Shown: piece by piece, positions 1-10,141 of the stretch
How the letters are laid out: every line of letters begins with the position of its first letter
Position numbering within the stretch: position 1 is the first letter of the stretch
NCBI RefSeq assembly: GCF_900110265.1
Contig: NZ_FODB01000003.1
Location: 31,803-95,802, forward strand
Length of the DNA: 64,000 nt
Direction: 5' to 3'
Origin: Vreelandella aquamarina
GTDB taxonomy: Bacteria > Pseudomonadota > Gammaproteobacteria > Pseudomonadales > Halomonadaceae
Notes under the pieces: generated by a model
Databases searched by the model: none
What the model saw: the letters and a program-made list of their open reading frames with translations, nothing else
What the model was told of the DNA's origin: nothing
Made by a program: the position numbers and the translations under genes

Positions 1-1
1 A

Positions 2-535
2 TTACTCTTTTTCAACCTGCGAGAATTCGAGTTCCACAGGCGTTGCTCGCCCAAAGATCAGCACGCTGACCTGCAGGCGGCTCTTGTCATAGTTCACCTC
101 TTCAACGACACCGTTGAAGTCAGCAAACGGACCATCGATGACACGGACGGACTGACCCGGCTCGAACATGGTCTTGGGACGCGGCTTGTCGGTACCATCT
201 TTGACACGACGCAAGATCGCCTCTGCTTCGCGTGAGGTAATCGCAGCGGGCTTCTCTTTGGTGCCGCCAATGAACCCCATGACACGCGGCGTCTCATTCA
301 CCAGGTGCCAAGTTTCATCATCCATTTCCATCTCGACTAACACGTAGCCCGGATAGAACTTACGCTCACTCTTGCGACGCTTGCCGTCACGCATCTCAAC
401 CACTTCTTCCGTCGGCACCAGGATCTCGCCAAAGCGATCTTCCATGCCGTACATCTTCACACGCTCGATAAGCGAGCGCATGACATGCTTTTCGAAGCCG
501 GAATAAGCGTGGACGACGTACCAACGTTTGGACAT
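2..535 (-). CDS. nusG: Transcription termination/antitermination protein NusG
   Basis: NusG binds RNA polymerase, suppresses pausing, and couples transcription to Rho or to the ribosome. The 177-aa protein begins [18 protein letters not shown], the hallmark start of the NGN domain (about residues 4-110). A KOW domain follows near the C-terminus ([20 protein letters not shown]). The frame stays open 20 codons further upstream, but the family start is the ATG at 535. The gene is complete, with its stop codon two bases from the window edge. secE lies 8 bp upstream, the standard secE-nusG pair; rplK would be expected next, outside the window. Confidence 0.97.
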   Translation of the reverse strand: MSKRWYVVHAYSGFEKHVMRSLIERVKMYGMEDRFGEILVPTEEVVEMRDGKRRKSERKFYPGYVLVEMEMDDETWHLVNETPRVMGFIGGTKEKPAAITSREAEAILRRVKDGTDKPRPKTMFEPGQSVRVIDGPFADFNGVVEEVNYDKSRLQVSVLIFGRATPVELEFSQVEKE

Positions 536-543
536 GAATGCTC

Positions 544-927
544 CTAACCAATGACGCCGGACATCGCCCAGCCAAGAAGAGTATCGATCAACCACAGCAT
601 CAGACCCACCACCAGCACAGCTACCAGCACAATGGCGGTTGTCTGAATGGTTTCAGGACGGGTCGGCCATACAACGCGCTGAATCTCTTTCTTGGCGCTT
701 ATGGCAAGCTCAACTAAATCGCGACCTTTTGTGGTTGTTAAGGCGATCAAACCAGCAAGCGCACACAACACCACCACACCCAAGACGCGGTAGAGCAGAC
801 CAATATCGGCGAAATAGGTATTACCAACGACTGCAACGACAAGCAGCGCCACAACCGCCGCCCACTTGAGCCCGTCATGGCGCGTCCGTTGCACCTCTGC
901 GCCATGTTTTACGGAACTAGGCTTCAT
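544..927 (-). CDS. secE: Protein translocase subunit SecE
   Basis: SecE is the small essential subunit of the SecYEG inner-membrane translocon. The 127-aa protein has three hydrophobic segments (about residues 20-40, 46-66 and 95-120), as in the enterobacterial long form. The conserved cytoplasmic motif [12 protein letters not shown] lies just before the last membrane span. It sits between tRNA-Trp and nusG, the usual gammaproteobacterial order, and is probably cotranscribed with nusG. Confidence 0.96.
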   Translation of the reverse strand: MKPSSVKHGAEVQRTRHDGLKWAAVVALLVVAVVGNTYFADIGLLYRVLGVVVLCALAGLIALTTTKGRDLVELAISAKKEIQRVVWPTRPETIQTTAIVLVAVLVVGLMLWLIDTLLGWAMSGVIG

Positions 928-999
928 AAAAACGAGACTCCTAAGGGTGCAGCGAGCGACAAAGGAATTCTAGAAAAGACATACCAACCTGGGGAAGGC

Positions 1000-1075
<76 letters not shown>

Positions 1076-1191
1076 GTATCGTCATGCGCGCAAGCAAACG
1101 CCTACGCAACAGCGGGCGCCATAATAGCGGAGAAACCTCCGCCTGACAACCCTTACTTTCACCCCCAAACCACCGGAGGGCAGAGACAAAA

Positions 1192-1216
1192 AAAAAGCGA
1201 GCATCGCTCGCTTTTT
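1192..1216. terminator. Bidirectional rho-independent terminator between tRNA-Thr and tRNA-Trp
   Basis: A perfect stem GCGAGC/GCTCGC with a 3-base loop is flanked by an A-run on one side and a T-run on the other (AAAAAGCGAG...CTCGCTTTTT). It could end transcription of the Tyr-Gly-Thr tRNA operon on the minus strand. This is the position where a tuf gene sits in Pseudomonas and E. coli. Confidence 0.75.
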
Positions 1217-1224
1217 CCGCAATA

Positions 1225-1299
1225 TGGAGCTCATGGACGGAATTGAACCGTCGACCTCACCCTTACCAAGGGTGTGCTCTACCCCTGAGCTACATGAGC
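1225..1299 (-). tRNA. tRNA-Thr (GGT anticodon)
   Basis: This is a 75-nt minus-strand tRNA. The acceptor arms GCTCATG and CATGAGC pair, the anticodon loop TTGGTAA gives anticodon GGT, the T-loop is TTCAATT, and CCA is encoded. It is the third tRNA of the Tyr-Gly-Thr cluster. Confidence 0.96.
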
Positions 1300-1313
1300 C
1301 AAACACATCAAAC

Positions 1314-1387
<74 letters not shown>

Positions 1388-1493
1388 CGAACTTGCCTAT
1401 AGAATGACAATCCGCTGCACGAGTAACAGTAGCTAATGCCCGCTTACCGGCGTTTCATTCCCAGACGCTGACTAGCTCAACGCCTGCTCAATC

Positions 1494-1577
<84 letters not shown>

Positions 1578-1704
1578 AGCTGTGGCGGCACATTATGCCA
1601 GCCTCCAAAACGGTGTCAAGCCTGCAAACTCTTTATTTATCAAAGCCTGCTGGATGCAACGCCTTCTCAAGCGCAGCTTCCGCTCTGGAACGCGCTGCAT
1701 TCTG

Positions 1705-2544
1705 TCAAAGCAGCATCGAGAATGCAAGGCCTGCGCGAATTTTTTCTAATGATACCGGCTCTGGAACCCGAGGAGCACCTGACATCTTGCCCGCCCGTTC
1801 GGCAAAGGTGAGCGGAAAACTGGCCTCAAGCCCGCCATATACCATATCGGGCCATACCGCATGGGGCACCTGCACACCGCGGGAAACGACTCTGGCATCA
1901 CCACCGGTGAGCAGCACTGGTAGCGCCACCCCCTGCTGGTCACACACTTCGCTATAGATACGGTTAATCGCACTGACGGCCGCCATATAGATACCGTGAT
2001 TCACCGCATCCACCGTGCGCCGCCCTGGCTCTAGCAATGCATCGGCTTCGCTTTCCGGGTCGATGGCGACGTTGCGCGTCCCTAGCTTCAGGCTCTCTTT
2101 CATGAGCCGCAGGCCGGGAATAATGAAACCACCCAGGTGCACACCGCCAGGTAGTACGAAGTCAATGGTAATGGCGCTACCGCAATCCACCGCGCAGCAA
2201 CCACCCGCCAGCTGGTAGCCCGCCAGCGCCCCCATCCAGCGGTCAACGCCCAACCGGCCCGGCTCTTCATAACCATTGACCACGCCGAGCGCTTCTGGCG
2301 TTGAGCGCGCCACATAAACGTGACGCACCTGACGGCGTAGCAACGTCACAGTCTCATCCAGCACAGCGGCCCTGGCTACACTGGATATCCGCACGGCTTC
2401 GACGACATCCAGGTCGGGAATATCCGCCCCCGGGCGCCACTCTTCCCGTGTCCACACGGCACCTCGCGAGCGGATCTCACTGCTCTCGGCATCTTTAAGC
2501 CGCCATTTCGACAGCGTGTTGCCGATATCCAAATCCAAAATCAT
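1705..2544 (-). CDS. coaX: Type III pantothenate kinase
   Basis: CoaX phosphorylates pantothenate in the first step of coenzyme A synthesis and belongs to the ASKHA kinase fold. The 279-aa protein starts with the phosphate-binding motif DIGNT (residues 6-10). It also carries GVDRWMGALAG and a second acidic motif DCGSAITID, where the more common form is DCGTA. It is slightly longer than the usual 245-260 residues. The start codon overlaps the birA stop (ATGA), so the two genes are translationally coupled. The birA-coaX pair is common in Pseudomonas and Halomonas. Confidence 0.93.
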   Translation of the reverse strand: MILDLDIGNTLSKWRLKDAESSEIRSRGAVWTREEWRPGADIPDLDVVEAVRISSVARAAVLDETVTLLRRQVRHVYVARSTPEALGVVNGYEEPGRLGVDRWMGALAGYQLAGGCCAVDCGSAITIDFVLPGGVHLGGFIIPGLRLMKESLKLGTRNVAIDPESEADALLEPGRRTVDAVNHGIYMAAVSAINRIYSEVCDQQGVALPVLLTGGDARVVSRGVQVPHAVWPDMVYGGLEASFPLTFAERAGKMSGAPRVPEPVSLEKIRAGLAFSMLL

Positions 2545-3524
2545 AGGCGCCTACGTACGCTGATCTCACCGCCCGATAGGCGTCGCGAGTGACCGTTTTC
2601 AGTAACCCACAGGTTACCACTCTCATCCACATCTCCCGCCACAGCATCGCTTGAGCGCTCACCTTGAATCACTCGGATGGGTAGGCCTGCATAAGCATGG
2701 CGCTGATTCCACGCATCGAGCCAAGGCGCAAAGCCACTGTTTTCAAAGCCCGCCAGCATACCCAACAGCCCCGACACCATATCGGCAGCCAACTGGTTGC
2801 GGGAAATACCTGCCTTGGCATCAAACAGCGCCGCCACCGGCTGGTCAATGGTGGCCCGCAGGCTATCCGGTAGCGACAGGTTCATGCCCATGCCTATCAC
2901 TACTTCACAAGGGCCTGCCGCATCACCGGTCACTTCAATCAAAATACCGGCTAACTTACCAAGCTCGCTGCCCTGCTCGGCTAGTAGCACATCGTTCGGC
3001 CACTTTAGTTTGGGCGATACGCCATACTGCTCAAGCACCTGAGAGACCACCACACCCACCGCCAGGCTTAACCCCTCCAGAGCATTGATACCTGATTCGA
3101 AGCGCCAGCCCATTGACACCATGAGGCTCTGCCCCCAGGGCGTCGACCACACCCGGCCACGGCGGCCACGCCCAGCCGTTTGCAGCTCGACGAAGCAGAC
3201 CTCGCCATGCCCTGCCCCTTGAGAGAAGCGCTCGCGCAGGTATTCGTTGCTTGAAGGAAGCTGATCTTCCACGAACAGTCGCGCCAGCAGGTGGCGGGCA
3301 TCGGCGGGCAGCCGCTCGACGATTTTGGCGCCATCCAGCGGCTCTAACGGGTGAGCCAACCGGTAGCCACGCCCTTTCACAGCGACCAGCTCTACGCCCA
3401 GCGCCTCTAATTTTTTTAGCTGTTTCCACACGGCGGCTCGGGAAACGCCCAGCGCTTCGCCTAATTGTTCACCGGAATGAACCTCGCCATCGCTTAACAA
3501 ACGCATCAGGTTACCGATGGTCAT
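2541..3524 (-). CDS. birA: Bifunctional biotin-[acetyl-CoA-carboxylase] ligase / biotin operon repressor BirA
   Basis: BirA activates biotin to biotinyl-AMP and transfers it to the biotin carboxyl carrier protein. Forms with an N-terminal helix-turn-helix also repress biotin genes. The 327-aa protein has that HTH (LGEALGVSRAAVWKQLKKLE, about residues 21-40). The ligase core has the nucleotide loop GRGRRGRVWSTPWGQS and the motif KWPNDVLL, followed by the small C-terminal domain. It is cotranscribed with coaX, which overlaps its stop. It is divergent from typA across a 163-bp gap that holds a TATAAT element near 3652. Confidence 0.95.
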   Translation of the reverse strand: MTIGNLMRLLSDGEVHSGEQLGEALGVSRAAVWKQLKKLEALGVELVAVKGRGYRLAHPLEPLDGAKIVERLPADARHLLARLFVEDQLPSSNEYLRERFSQGAGHGEVCFVELQTAGRGRRGRVWSTPWGQSLMVSMGWRFESGINALEGLSLAVGVVVSQVLEQYGVSPKLKWPNDVLLAEQGSELGKLAGILIEVTGDAAGPCEVVIGMGMNLSLPDSLRATIDQPVAALFDAKAGISRNQLAADMVSGLLGMLAGFENSGFAPWLDAWNQRHAYAGLPIRVIQGERSSDAVAGDVDESGNLWVTENGHSRRLSGGEISVRRRL

Positions 3525-3687
3525 GTGCTTGCCCCAACTGGGAAAACGCCTATCTTAACGGAAGCGCCACAACAGCGAAAACTGCCGCGTTTAGGTTATT
3601 GACTTGCTGCTTTATTTAAGACAGCGCTGGTAGTGGACCACCCCCAGACCCTATAATGCCGCCCTATTTTTCCAGCAGGATCGCGTC

Positions 3688-5514
3688 GTGATCGAGAATC
3701 TTCGCAACATTGCCATCATCGCCCACGTTGACCACGGTAAAACTACCTTGGTAGACAAACTGTTAAGCCAGTCCGGCACGCTCGACCGTAAGGCCGAAGG
3801 CCAAGAGCGTATCATGGACTCTAATGACCAGGAGAAGGAGCGTGGTATTACCATCCTGGCCAAAAACACCGCTATTCAGTGGCAGGATGGTAATGGTACG
3901 GGCTACCACATCAACATCGTGGACACCCCTGGGCACGCCGACTTCGGTGGCGAAGTTGAGCGTGTTATGTCCATGGTGGACTCGGTTCTGCTGCTGGTTG
4001 ACGCCGTAGACGGCCCGATGCCGCAAACCCGCTTCGTGACACAAAAAGCCTTCTCCCAGGGCCTGAAGCCGATCGTGGTGGTTAACAAAATCGACCGCCC
4101 CGGTGCACGCCCTGATTGGGTTATCGACCAGATTTTTGATCTGTTCGACAACCTGGGTGCCACTGACGAACAGCTCGATTTCCCGATTATCTACTGCTCG
4201 GCGCTGAACGGTATTGCTGGTATGGATCCGGAAGCGCTGGCCGACAACATGGATCCGATGTTCCAAGCGATTGTGGACATCGTTGAGCCACCGAAAGTTG
4301 AAGTAGATGGCCCCTTCCAGATGCAGATTTCTGCCCTGGACTACAACAGCTACGTCGGCGTTATCGGTCTTGGCCGCATTAAGCGCGGTTCTGTGAAGCC
4401 TAACCAGCAGATTTCAGTCATCAGTGTTGATGGTACGACTCGGAAAGGCAAAATCGGTCAGGTCATGACCCACATGGGCCTTGAGCGAGTTCAAACCACC
4501 GAAGCCACCGCTGGCGATATCGTATGCATCACGGGCATCGAAGACCTGGCCATCTCCGACACTCTGTGTGACCCGAGCGCCGTTGAAGCGCTGCCGCCGC
4601 TGTCTGTTGATGAGCCGACCGTTTCTATGACCTTCCAGGTCAACGACTCGCCGTTCGCGGGTAAAGATGGCAAGTTCGTCACCAGCCGTAACATCAAAGA
4701 TCGCCTGGATCAGGAGCTGATTCACAACGTCGCCCTGCGCGTCGAGCAAGGCGAAACGCCCGAGAAGTTCAAAGTCTCTGGCCGTGGCGAACTGCACCTG
4801 TCGGTACTGATCGAAACCATGCGTCGTGAAGGCTTCGAGCTGGCCGTTGGCCGTCCGGAAGTTATCATCAAAGAGATCGACGGTGTTAAGCAAGAGCCCT
4901 ACGAAGAAGTCATCATCGACTGTGAAGAACAGCACCAGGGCTCCATCATGGAGGAGCTTGGCTACCGTAAAGGTGAGATGACCAACATGAACCCGGATGG
5001 TAAAGGCCGAGTTCGTTTGGACTTCATTATCCCGGCGCGTGGCTTGATCGGTTTCCGTGGCCAGTTCCTGACGCTAACTTCCGGCACCGGCATCCTGACC
5101 AGCCGTTTTGACCACTACGGCCCGCTGAAGCCCGATGCGTCTATCGAGCGTCGTAACGGCGTGCTGGTGTCTATGGTAGGCGGTAAAGCGCTGGCTTACG
5201 CACTGTACGCCCTTCAGGAGCGCGGCAAGCTCATCATCGACCACGCGACCGAAGTGTACGAGGGCATGCTGATCGGTATTAACAACCGTGCCAACGACAT
5301 GGTGGTGAACCCGACCAAGGGTAAAAAGCTCGATAACATGCGCTCTACCGGTAACGATGAGAACATCGTTCTAACGCCGCCGATCAAGTTTACCCTTGAG
5401 CAAGCCATCGAGTTCCTGGACTCCGATGAGCTGGTAGAAGTCACGCCCAGCCACATCCGCCTGCGCAAGAAGCACCTGACCGAAAACGAGCGTAAGCGCG
5501 CTAGCAAAAAGTAA
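3688..5514 (+). CDS. typA: Ribosome-associated GTPase TypA/BipA
   Basis: TypA/BipA is a translational GTPase of the EF-G family that acts in ribosome assembly and stress or cold adaptation. The 608-aa protein starts at GTG, with an AGCAGGA ribosome-binding site about 8 bp upstream. It has the G1 loop AHVDHGKTT, the G3 motif [15 protein letters not shown] and the G4 motif [10 protein letters not shown]. Two EF-G-like C-terminal domains follow, then the BipA-specific tail ending in lysine- and arginine-rich sequence. The length matches E. coli BipA (607 aa). Confidence 0.97.
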   Translation: MIENLRNIAIIAHVDHGKTTLVDKLLSQSGTLDRKAEGQERIMDSNDQEKERGITILAKNTAIQWQDGNGTGYHINIVDTPGHADFGGEVERVMSMVDSVLLLVDAVDGPMPQTRFVTQKAFSQGLKPIVVVNKIDRPGARPDWVIDQIFDLFDNLGATDEQLDFPIIYCSALNGIAGMDPEALADNMDPMFQAIVDIVEPPKVEVDGPFQMQISALDYNSYVGVIGLGRIKRGSVKPNQQISVISVDGTTRKGKIGQVMTHMGLERVQTTEATAGDIVCITGIEDLAISDTLCDPSAVEALPPLSVDEPTVSMTFQVNDSPFAGKDGKFVTSRNIKDRLDQELIHNVALRVEQGETPEKFKVSGRGELHLSVLIETMRREGFELAVGRPEVIIKEIDGVKQEPYEEVIIDCEEQHQGSIMEELGYRKGEMTNMNPDGKGRVRLDFIIPARGLIGFRGQFLTLTSGTGILTSRFDHYGPLKPDASIERRNGVLVSMVGGKALAYALYALQERGKLIIDHATEVYEGMLIGINNRANDMVVNPTKGKKLDNMRSTGNDENIVLTPPIKFTLEQAIEFLDSDELVEVTPSHIRLRKKHLTENERKRASKK

Positions 5515-5560
5515 GCTAACCCCGCCTCATTCACGAGGGCGCTGATTGAGCGGTCTGAAG

Positions 5561-5830
5561 GTACTGGCTGTTGGCATTGCTTATCAGGATTCGCATCTTC
5601 AGCGCGAGTGGCTGTTGAGTAATGCCAAAACGCTGGAATTTTCCCGCTTTCTTATAGCTCTTTGGAATCAATTGCGGCCGTCCAAGCAGCCGCGACAGCG
5701 TGGCTTGAGACGGCCGGTCCTGGACCAGGGGCGTCATGCCGCGTGCATCGCCGTTGCATGAGGGCGTCCAGATGGATAGGCTTTCACCCATAGCGGATGG
5801 CTCTCTTGGTTCAGGTTCTTGGCGGAACAC
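5561..5830 (-). pseudogene. Degenerate region, possible IS1380-type transposase remnant
   Basis: The stretch 5515-5938 between typA and the next gene holds no convincing intact gene. A 99-codon minus-strand frame contains MTPLVQDRPSQATLSRL. This recalls the N-terminal motif of IS1380-family transposases (DPLxQ...ASQPTLSRxEN), after which similarity stops. An imperfect palindrome around CATGAATAAGCCGGG (about 5883) might be an old element end. I see no full transposase, intact terminal repeats or target duplication, so this is only a suggestion of a decayed insertion. Confidence 0.25.
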
Positions 5831-5938
5831 ACTGAATTTTCAAGAGAATACCATTCGCTATCTTCGTTATCAGGCCGGCCTCATGAATAAGCCGGGCTTA
5901 ATCTGGAACCGTCGCGCCAAAAACACAAGCAACGGTTT

Positions 5939-6187
5939 CTAACGCTCGTGGTTTTCTGACGCCGACGCGTCGAGTCGCTCTGCCAAGCGCTTCTGGCGGC
6001 GCTTGTTGCGGTACATACGCACCAGCGCAATGACCAGTGCACACGCCACCATAGCGGCCAGCACACCGCCCTGCCAGGGGCGTGCGGCGTCGCCGAGGAC
6101 GGTTTCGAGGGTAATGATGAGCGCCAGGCCAAGTGCCTGGGTACCTATGGCCAGGGCGCGCAGGGTGTCAAAAGAGGATTGCGGCAT
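5939..6187 (-). CDS. Small two-helix membrane protein, unknown function
   Basis: I do not recognise a family. The 82-aa protein (start chosen at 6187, with GGAG 6 bp upstream) has two hydrophobic segments: ALAIGTQALGLALIITL (about residues 9-25) and GGVLAAMVACALVIALV (about 39-55). A strongly basic cytoplasmic stretch RMYRNKRRQKRLAERL follows. It is divergent from the thioredoxin-like gene at 6254, about 65 bp away. Two more upstream ATGs are in frame but have poorer ribosome-binding sites. Confidence 0.6.
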   Translation of the reverse strand: MPQSSFDTLRALAIGTQALGLALIITLETVLGDAARPWQGGVLAAMVACALVIALVRMYRNKRRQKRLAERLDASASENHER

Positions 6188-6253
6188 CGACATCTCCGTC
6201 ATGTGAAGCGTGCATGGTATGGTTGCCCAGTGTACCTGCTTATCGGAACGACT

Positions 6254-7057
6254 ATGAATGCCATTGCTCTCGGTCCACTGCTGATTTCCACTCCCCGCCT
6301 CTATGCGTTTGGCTGTGCACTGCTGCTTTTATTAAGCAGCCGCTTCCTGCTGGGGCTGTCTACCAAGCAGCATGGCCGCTGGTTTAATGGCTTGCTGGTG
6401 GTGTGGCTATTAGCAGCGCGCGTCACGTTTGTGGCCTTCAACTGGGAGAGCTACAGCGCCACCCCACTCGACGCCCTGAAGGTATGGCAACCGGGCTATC
6501 ACGCGCTTGGTGGGCTACTTGCCGGTTTACTGTGGACCGCCTGGACGCTGCGTGCACGTCTGCTGGCGATGATCGGCGGACTCGCCATGACGGTGGGGGC
6601 CGTTAGCCTCTGGTTAGTGTTGGTCACGCTGGCCCCGCTAGGCCAGCAATTTGCCGTGGCATCGCTGCCCGACGTCACCCTGGAAGATCTCGATGGAAAC
6701 GCGGTTAGTCTCTCCTCGCTGACGAATCAAGATGAGCTCATTATCGTGAATTTATGGGCCACCTGGTGTCCCCCCTGCCTGCGTGAAATGCCGCTGCTGG
6801 AAGAGGCCGACCAGCGCGAGGGCGTTACTGTCGTGGTGGCCAATCAGGGCGAGGACTTACTACCTATCGCACGCTACCTAGACGAGCAGTCGCTGAGCTT
6901 TCGCTACCCGTTGCGCGACCCACAGCAAACCCTAATGGCCCAGTTTCAAGCCCCAGGCCTCCCCACTACTGTGCTATTTGACCAGACAGGCAAGACGCTG
7001 GACGTTCATGTGGGAGAGCTCACTCGAGCGCAGTTAGAGCGCTGGTTAAGCGATTGA
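6254..7057 (+). CDS. Membrane-anchored TlpA/ResA-like thioredoxin with Lgt-like N-terminal membrane domain
   Basis: This is probably a thiol-disulfide reductase acting in the periplasm. The 267-aa protein has about four hydrophobic segments in residues 1-135. They include KVWQPGYHALGGLLAG, which resembles the KxWxGGxxxHGG region of prolipoprotein diacylglyceryl transferase. A thioredoxin-fold domain follows, with active site WATWCPPCLREMP (about residues 171-183) and the cis-proline region GLPTTVLFD. The start is the ATG at 6254; the frame extends upstream without a ribosome-binding site. The substrate is unknown, with cytochrome c maturation or general cysteine reduction possible. Confidence 0.8.
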   Translation: MNAIALGPLLISTPRLYAFGCALLLLLSSRFLLGLSTKQHGRWFNGLLVVWLLAARVTFVAFNWESYSATPLDALKVWQPGYHALGGLLAGLLWTAWTLRARLLAMIGGLAMTVGAVSLWLVLVTLAPLGQQFAVASLPDVTLEDLDGNAVSLSSLTNQDELIIVNLWATWCPPCLREMPLLEEADQREGVTVVVANQGEDLLPIARYLDEQSLSFRYPLRDPQQTLMAQFQAPGLPTTVLFDQTGKTLDVHVGELTRAQLERWLSD

Positions 7058-7170
7058 CCACGATAGACCTTAATACCCCCGCTGCTTTGCGTTAGAATCC
7101 CCCGCCCTGTTTGCCACTGGTGACCTGCCCAGCGGCGCACGACCGATTTTGACGACTTCCTCGAGGCATC

Positions 7171-10116
7171 ATGAGCGATTTTTCTCCCGGCCAGCGCTGG
7201 ATTAGCGACGGCGAGGCTGAGCTTGGACTCGGCACCGTGCTTAACTGCGACGCCCGTAGCGTTACCATCTTGTTCAGTGCCAGCCAGGAAACCCGCACCT
7301 ACAACACCCGTCAAGCACCGCTCACCCGCGTCATGTTCGGCAGCGGCGACCGCGTGCTCTCTGCCGACGGCTGGCAGATGATCGTTGATGACAGCAAAGA
7401 GACCCGCGGCCTGATCACCTACATTGGTGAAGATAGCGAAGGCAACCTGCGCGAACTGCCTGAGGCGAAGCTGGCCGACACCATGCAGTTTGACCAAGCC
7501 CGTGACCGCCTGCTGACCGGTCAGGTAGACCGTAACGACTGGTTTGATCTGCGCTTTCGTACGTTGCACCACTATCAGCGCATTGAGCAGCACAGCGCGC
7601 TGGGCTTTGCTGGGCCGCGTATTGATCTCATTCCCCACCAGCTCTATATCGCCGACGAAGTGGCCGGACGCCATGCGCCGCGGGTACTGCTGGCCGACGA
7701 GGTAGGCCTGGGCAAAACCATTGAAGCGGGCTTGATTCTCCACCGCCTGCTGCTGGCAGGCCGGGTAGAGCGCGCGCTGATTCTGGTGCCCGACAGCCTG
7801 ACCCACCAGTGGCTGGTAGAGCTGCTGCGCCGTTTCTCACTAAACGTGACACTGCTGGACGAGCACCAGAGCCAAGCCCACGGCAGCACCAACCCGTTCG
7901 AGAGCGCCCAGCTCGTGCTGGCCAGCCAAGGCTGGCTGTTCGCCAACATTCATCGCCAGGACCAAGCCCTGGCCAGCCGCTTCGACCTGCTGATTGTCGA
8001 TGAAGCGCATCACCTGGACTGGAGCCCAGAAAGCAGCGGCCCCGGCTACCAGTGCGTGGAACAGCTCGCCTCTGAGATCCCGGGCTTGCTGCTGCTCACC
8101 GCCACGCCAGAACAGATGGGGCTGGAGAGCCACTTCGCGCGCCTGCGCCTGCTGGATGCCGAGCGCTACCACGATATCGAGCGCTTCAAAGAGGAGGAGC
8201 AGCACTACGTGGCGGTGGCCGAGGCCATCGATGCTCTCGAGGAACTGCCCCAGACCGCGAGCGCCCGTGAACGCGTCGCCGCCGTAGCCGACGACCGAGA
8301 TAGCCAAGCGCTGCTCGCCACGCTGTGCCACCCAGAGGCAAGCCCTGAGCAGCAGGACGCCGCCCGCGCCCAGCTGCGCGATGCGCTGTTAGACCGCCAT
8401 GGCACCGGCCGCGTGATGTTCCGCAACAGCCGCCGTCACGTAGGCGGCTTCCCCGAGCGACGCCTGCATCAGGCATCACTGGAACTGCCGTCGGCTTACC
8501 GCCGCGTGCTGCGCCGCCTGGAGCGCGACGACGACTACCTGGACGAGCTGCTGATCGAAACCGGCATGGACCACCCGGATGTACTGATCTACCCGGACGC
8601 CATGTACCGCGAGTTAAGCAACGATCCGCTGAACACCGAGTCCTGGTGGCATATCGACCCACGCGTCAACTGGCTGCTGGAAAAACTCAGCGACGACAGT
8701 GAATCCGGCTTTGCCAACGACAAAGTGCTGGTGATTGCCCACCATCGCGAAACCGCCGAAGGGCTCGCGGAGGGCCTGCGGGTCTTGGGCGGCTACCATG
8801 CGCCGGTCTTCCACGAAGGCCTGTCACTGATAGAGCGCGACCGGGCCGCCGCCGCGTTTGCCGATGAAGAGGATGGCTGCCAGGTGTTGGTGTGTTCTGA
8901 GATTGGCTCCGAAGGGCGTAACTTCCAATTCTGCCGCCACCTGGTGATGTTTGACATGCCGCAGCATCCCGACCAGCTAGAGCAGCGCATTGGCCGTCTG
9001 GATCGGATCGGCCAGCGCCACGCCATCGAGCTGCACGTGCCCAACTTCACCGGCAGCCCCGGCGAGCGCTTGCTGCGCTGGTACCACGAAGGCATGGACG
9101 CGTTCAGCGCGCCCCATGGGGTGGGCAGCGACCTGTTCGATGCCTTTGGCGATGCCCTGGCCGAGGCGCTGCTCGACGATGAAGCGCTCGACGAGATTAT
9201 CGAAGAGACGCGCGAGATGTTCACTGCCAAGCTCGCCGAGCGGGATGCGGGTCGCAACCGCCTGCTGGAGCTTAATGCTTGCCGCCCAGCACGAGCACAG
9301 CAGGTGATTGAGGCGGTACGCGAGCTGGACGAGGACCCGGCACTGCCCCGCTACGTGGAGCGCGCGCTGGATATCTTCGGCGTCGATAGCCAGGAGATCG
9401 GCAATGGCCTGCTCTACCTTCAGCCCAGCCAGCACATGCTGGATGGCCTGCCGGGGCTGGTCAAAGGCGAAGAGGGCTTTTCCGCCACCTATAGCCGCGC
9501 TCAGGCGCTGGCACGGGATGATGTTCAGCGGCTCTCCTGGGAGCACCCGCTGCTGCGCGAAATGATGGGCCGCATTCTCGACGGCACCATGGGCAACACG
9601 GCGCTGGCGCTGCTGCGCCACCCAGCGATCCCCAGCGGGCGCTTAATGGCGGAACTGGTGTTCCGCACCCACTGCCCGGCACCCAAATCGCTGCACCTGA
9701 ACCGCTTTTTGCCACCCACCGCCGTGCGGGTACTGTTGGATGAATCAGGGGCTAACCTGACCAGCAAGATCTCCTTCACCGGGCTGGGCAAAAATCTGCA
9801 GAAGGTGAACAAGTCGCTGGCGCGGGACTTGATCAAAAGCCGCCATGACCAGTTACGCGAACTCCTCACCCAAGGGGAAGGCGAAGCCGAACGGGAGCTG
9901 CCGAGCATTGTTGAGGCCGCTGAAACCCGTATGCGTGCCCAACTGGATGCCGAACTGGCCCGCCTGACGGCGCTGGCAGAGCACAATCCGGCAGTACGCA
10001 GCGAAGAGCTGGAAGCGCTGAAACAGGAGCGCCAAGCACTGAGCAACGCGATTGAGAATACCCGCCTGCGGCTTGACTCCGTACGGGTCATTATCACCGT
10101 CGACCCGAACGCTTAA
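7171..10116 (+). CDS. rapA: RNA polymerase-associated SWI/SNF-type ATPase RapA
   Basis: RapA (HepA) is a DNA translocase that recycles stalled RNA polymerase. The 981-aa protein (E. coli 968 aa) starts with the RapA N-terminal tandem Tudor-like region. It then has helicase motif I DEVGLGKTIEAGL (about residues 175-187), motif II DEAHH (about 276-280), motif III TATP, and in the second RecA domain the motif VI QRIGRLDRIGQ (about 605-615). A long C-terminal RapA-specific region follows. No frameshift is seen. Confidence 0.96.
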   Translation: MSDFSPGQRWISDGEAELGLGTVLNCDARSVTILFSASQETRTYNTRQAPLTRVMFGSGDRVLSADGWQMIVDDSKETRGLITYIGEDSEGNLRELPEAKLADTMQFDQARDRLLTGQVDRNDWFDLRFRTLHHYQRIEQHSALGFAGPRIDLIPHQLYIADEVAGRHAPRVLLADEVGLGKTIEAGLILHRLLLAGRVERALILVPDSLTHQWLVELLRRFSLNVTLLDEHQSQAHGSTNPFESAQLVLASQGWLFANIHRQDQALASRFDLLIVDEAHHLDWSPESSGPGYQCVEQLASEIPGLLLLTATPEQMGLESHFARLRLLDAERYHDIERFKEEEQHYVAVAEAIDALEELPQTASARERVAAVADDRDSQALLATLCHPEASPEQQDAARAQLRDALLDRHGTGRVMFRNSRRHVGGFPERRLHQASLELPSAYRRVLRRLERDDDYLDELLIETGMDHPDVLIYPDAMYRELSNDPLNTESWWHIDPRVNWLLEKLSDDSESGFANDKVLVIAHHRETAEGLAEGLRVLGGYHAPVFHEGLSLIERDRAAAAFADEEDGCQVLVCSEIGSEGRNFQFCRHLVMFDMPQHPDQLEQRIGRLDRIGQRHAIELHVPNFTGSPGERLLRWYHEGMDAFSAPHGVGSDLFDAFGDALAEALLDDEALDEIIEETREMFTAKLAERDAGRNRLLELNACRPARAQQVIEAVRELDEDPALPRYVERALDIFGVDSQEIGNGLLYLQPSQHMLDGLPGLVKGEEGFSATYSRAQALARDDVQRLSWEHPLLREMMGRILDGTMGNTALALLRHPAIPSGRLMAELVFRTHCPAPKSLHLNRFLPPTAVRVLLDESGANLTSKISFTGLGKNLQKVNKSLARDLIKSRHDQLRELLTQGEGEAERELPSIVEAAETRMRAQLDAELARLTALAEHNPAVRSEELEALKQERQALSNAIENTRLRLDSVRVIITVDPNA

Positions 10117-10141
10117 ACCAGGCAAGTACCCGCTGGTGGCG

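Noticed and set aside
3599..3657. TTGACT at 3599 and TATAAT at 3652 as a typA promoter
   Set aside because: The two elements are 47 bp apart. No good -35 lies 16-18 bp before TATAAT, so I did not call a full promoter.
3763..4935. Long minus-strand frames inside typA
   Set aside because: They are mirror frames of a highly expressed, codon-biased gene, with no recognisable domain or ribosome-binding site.
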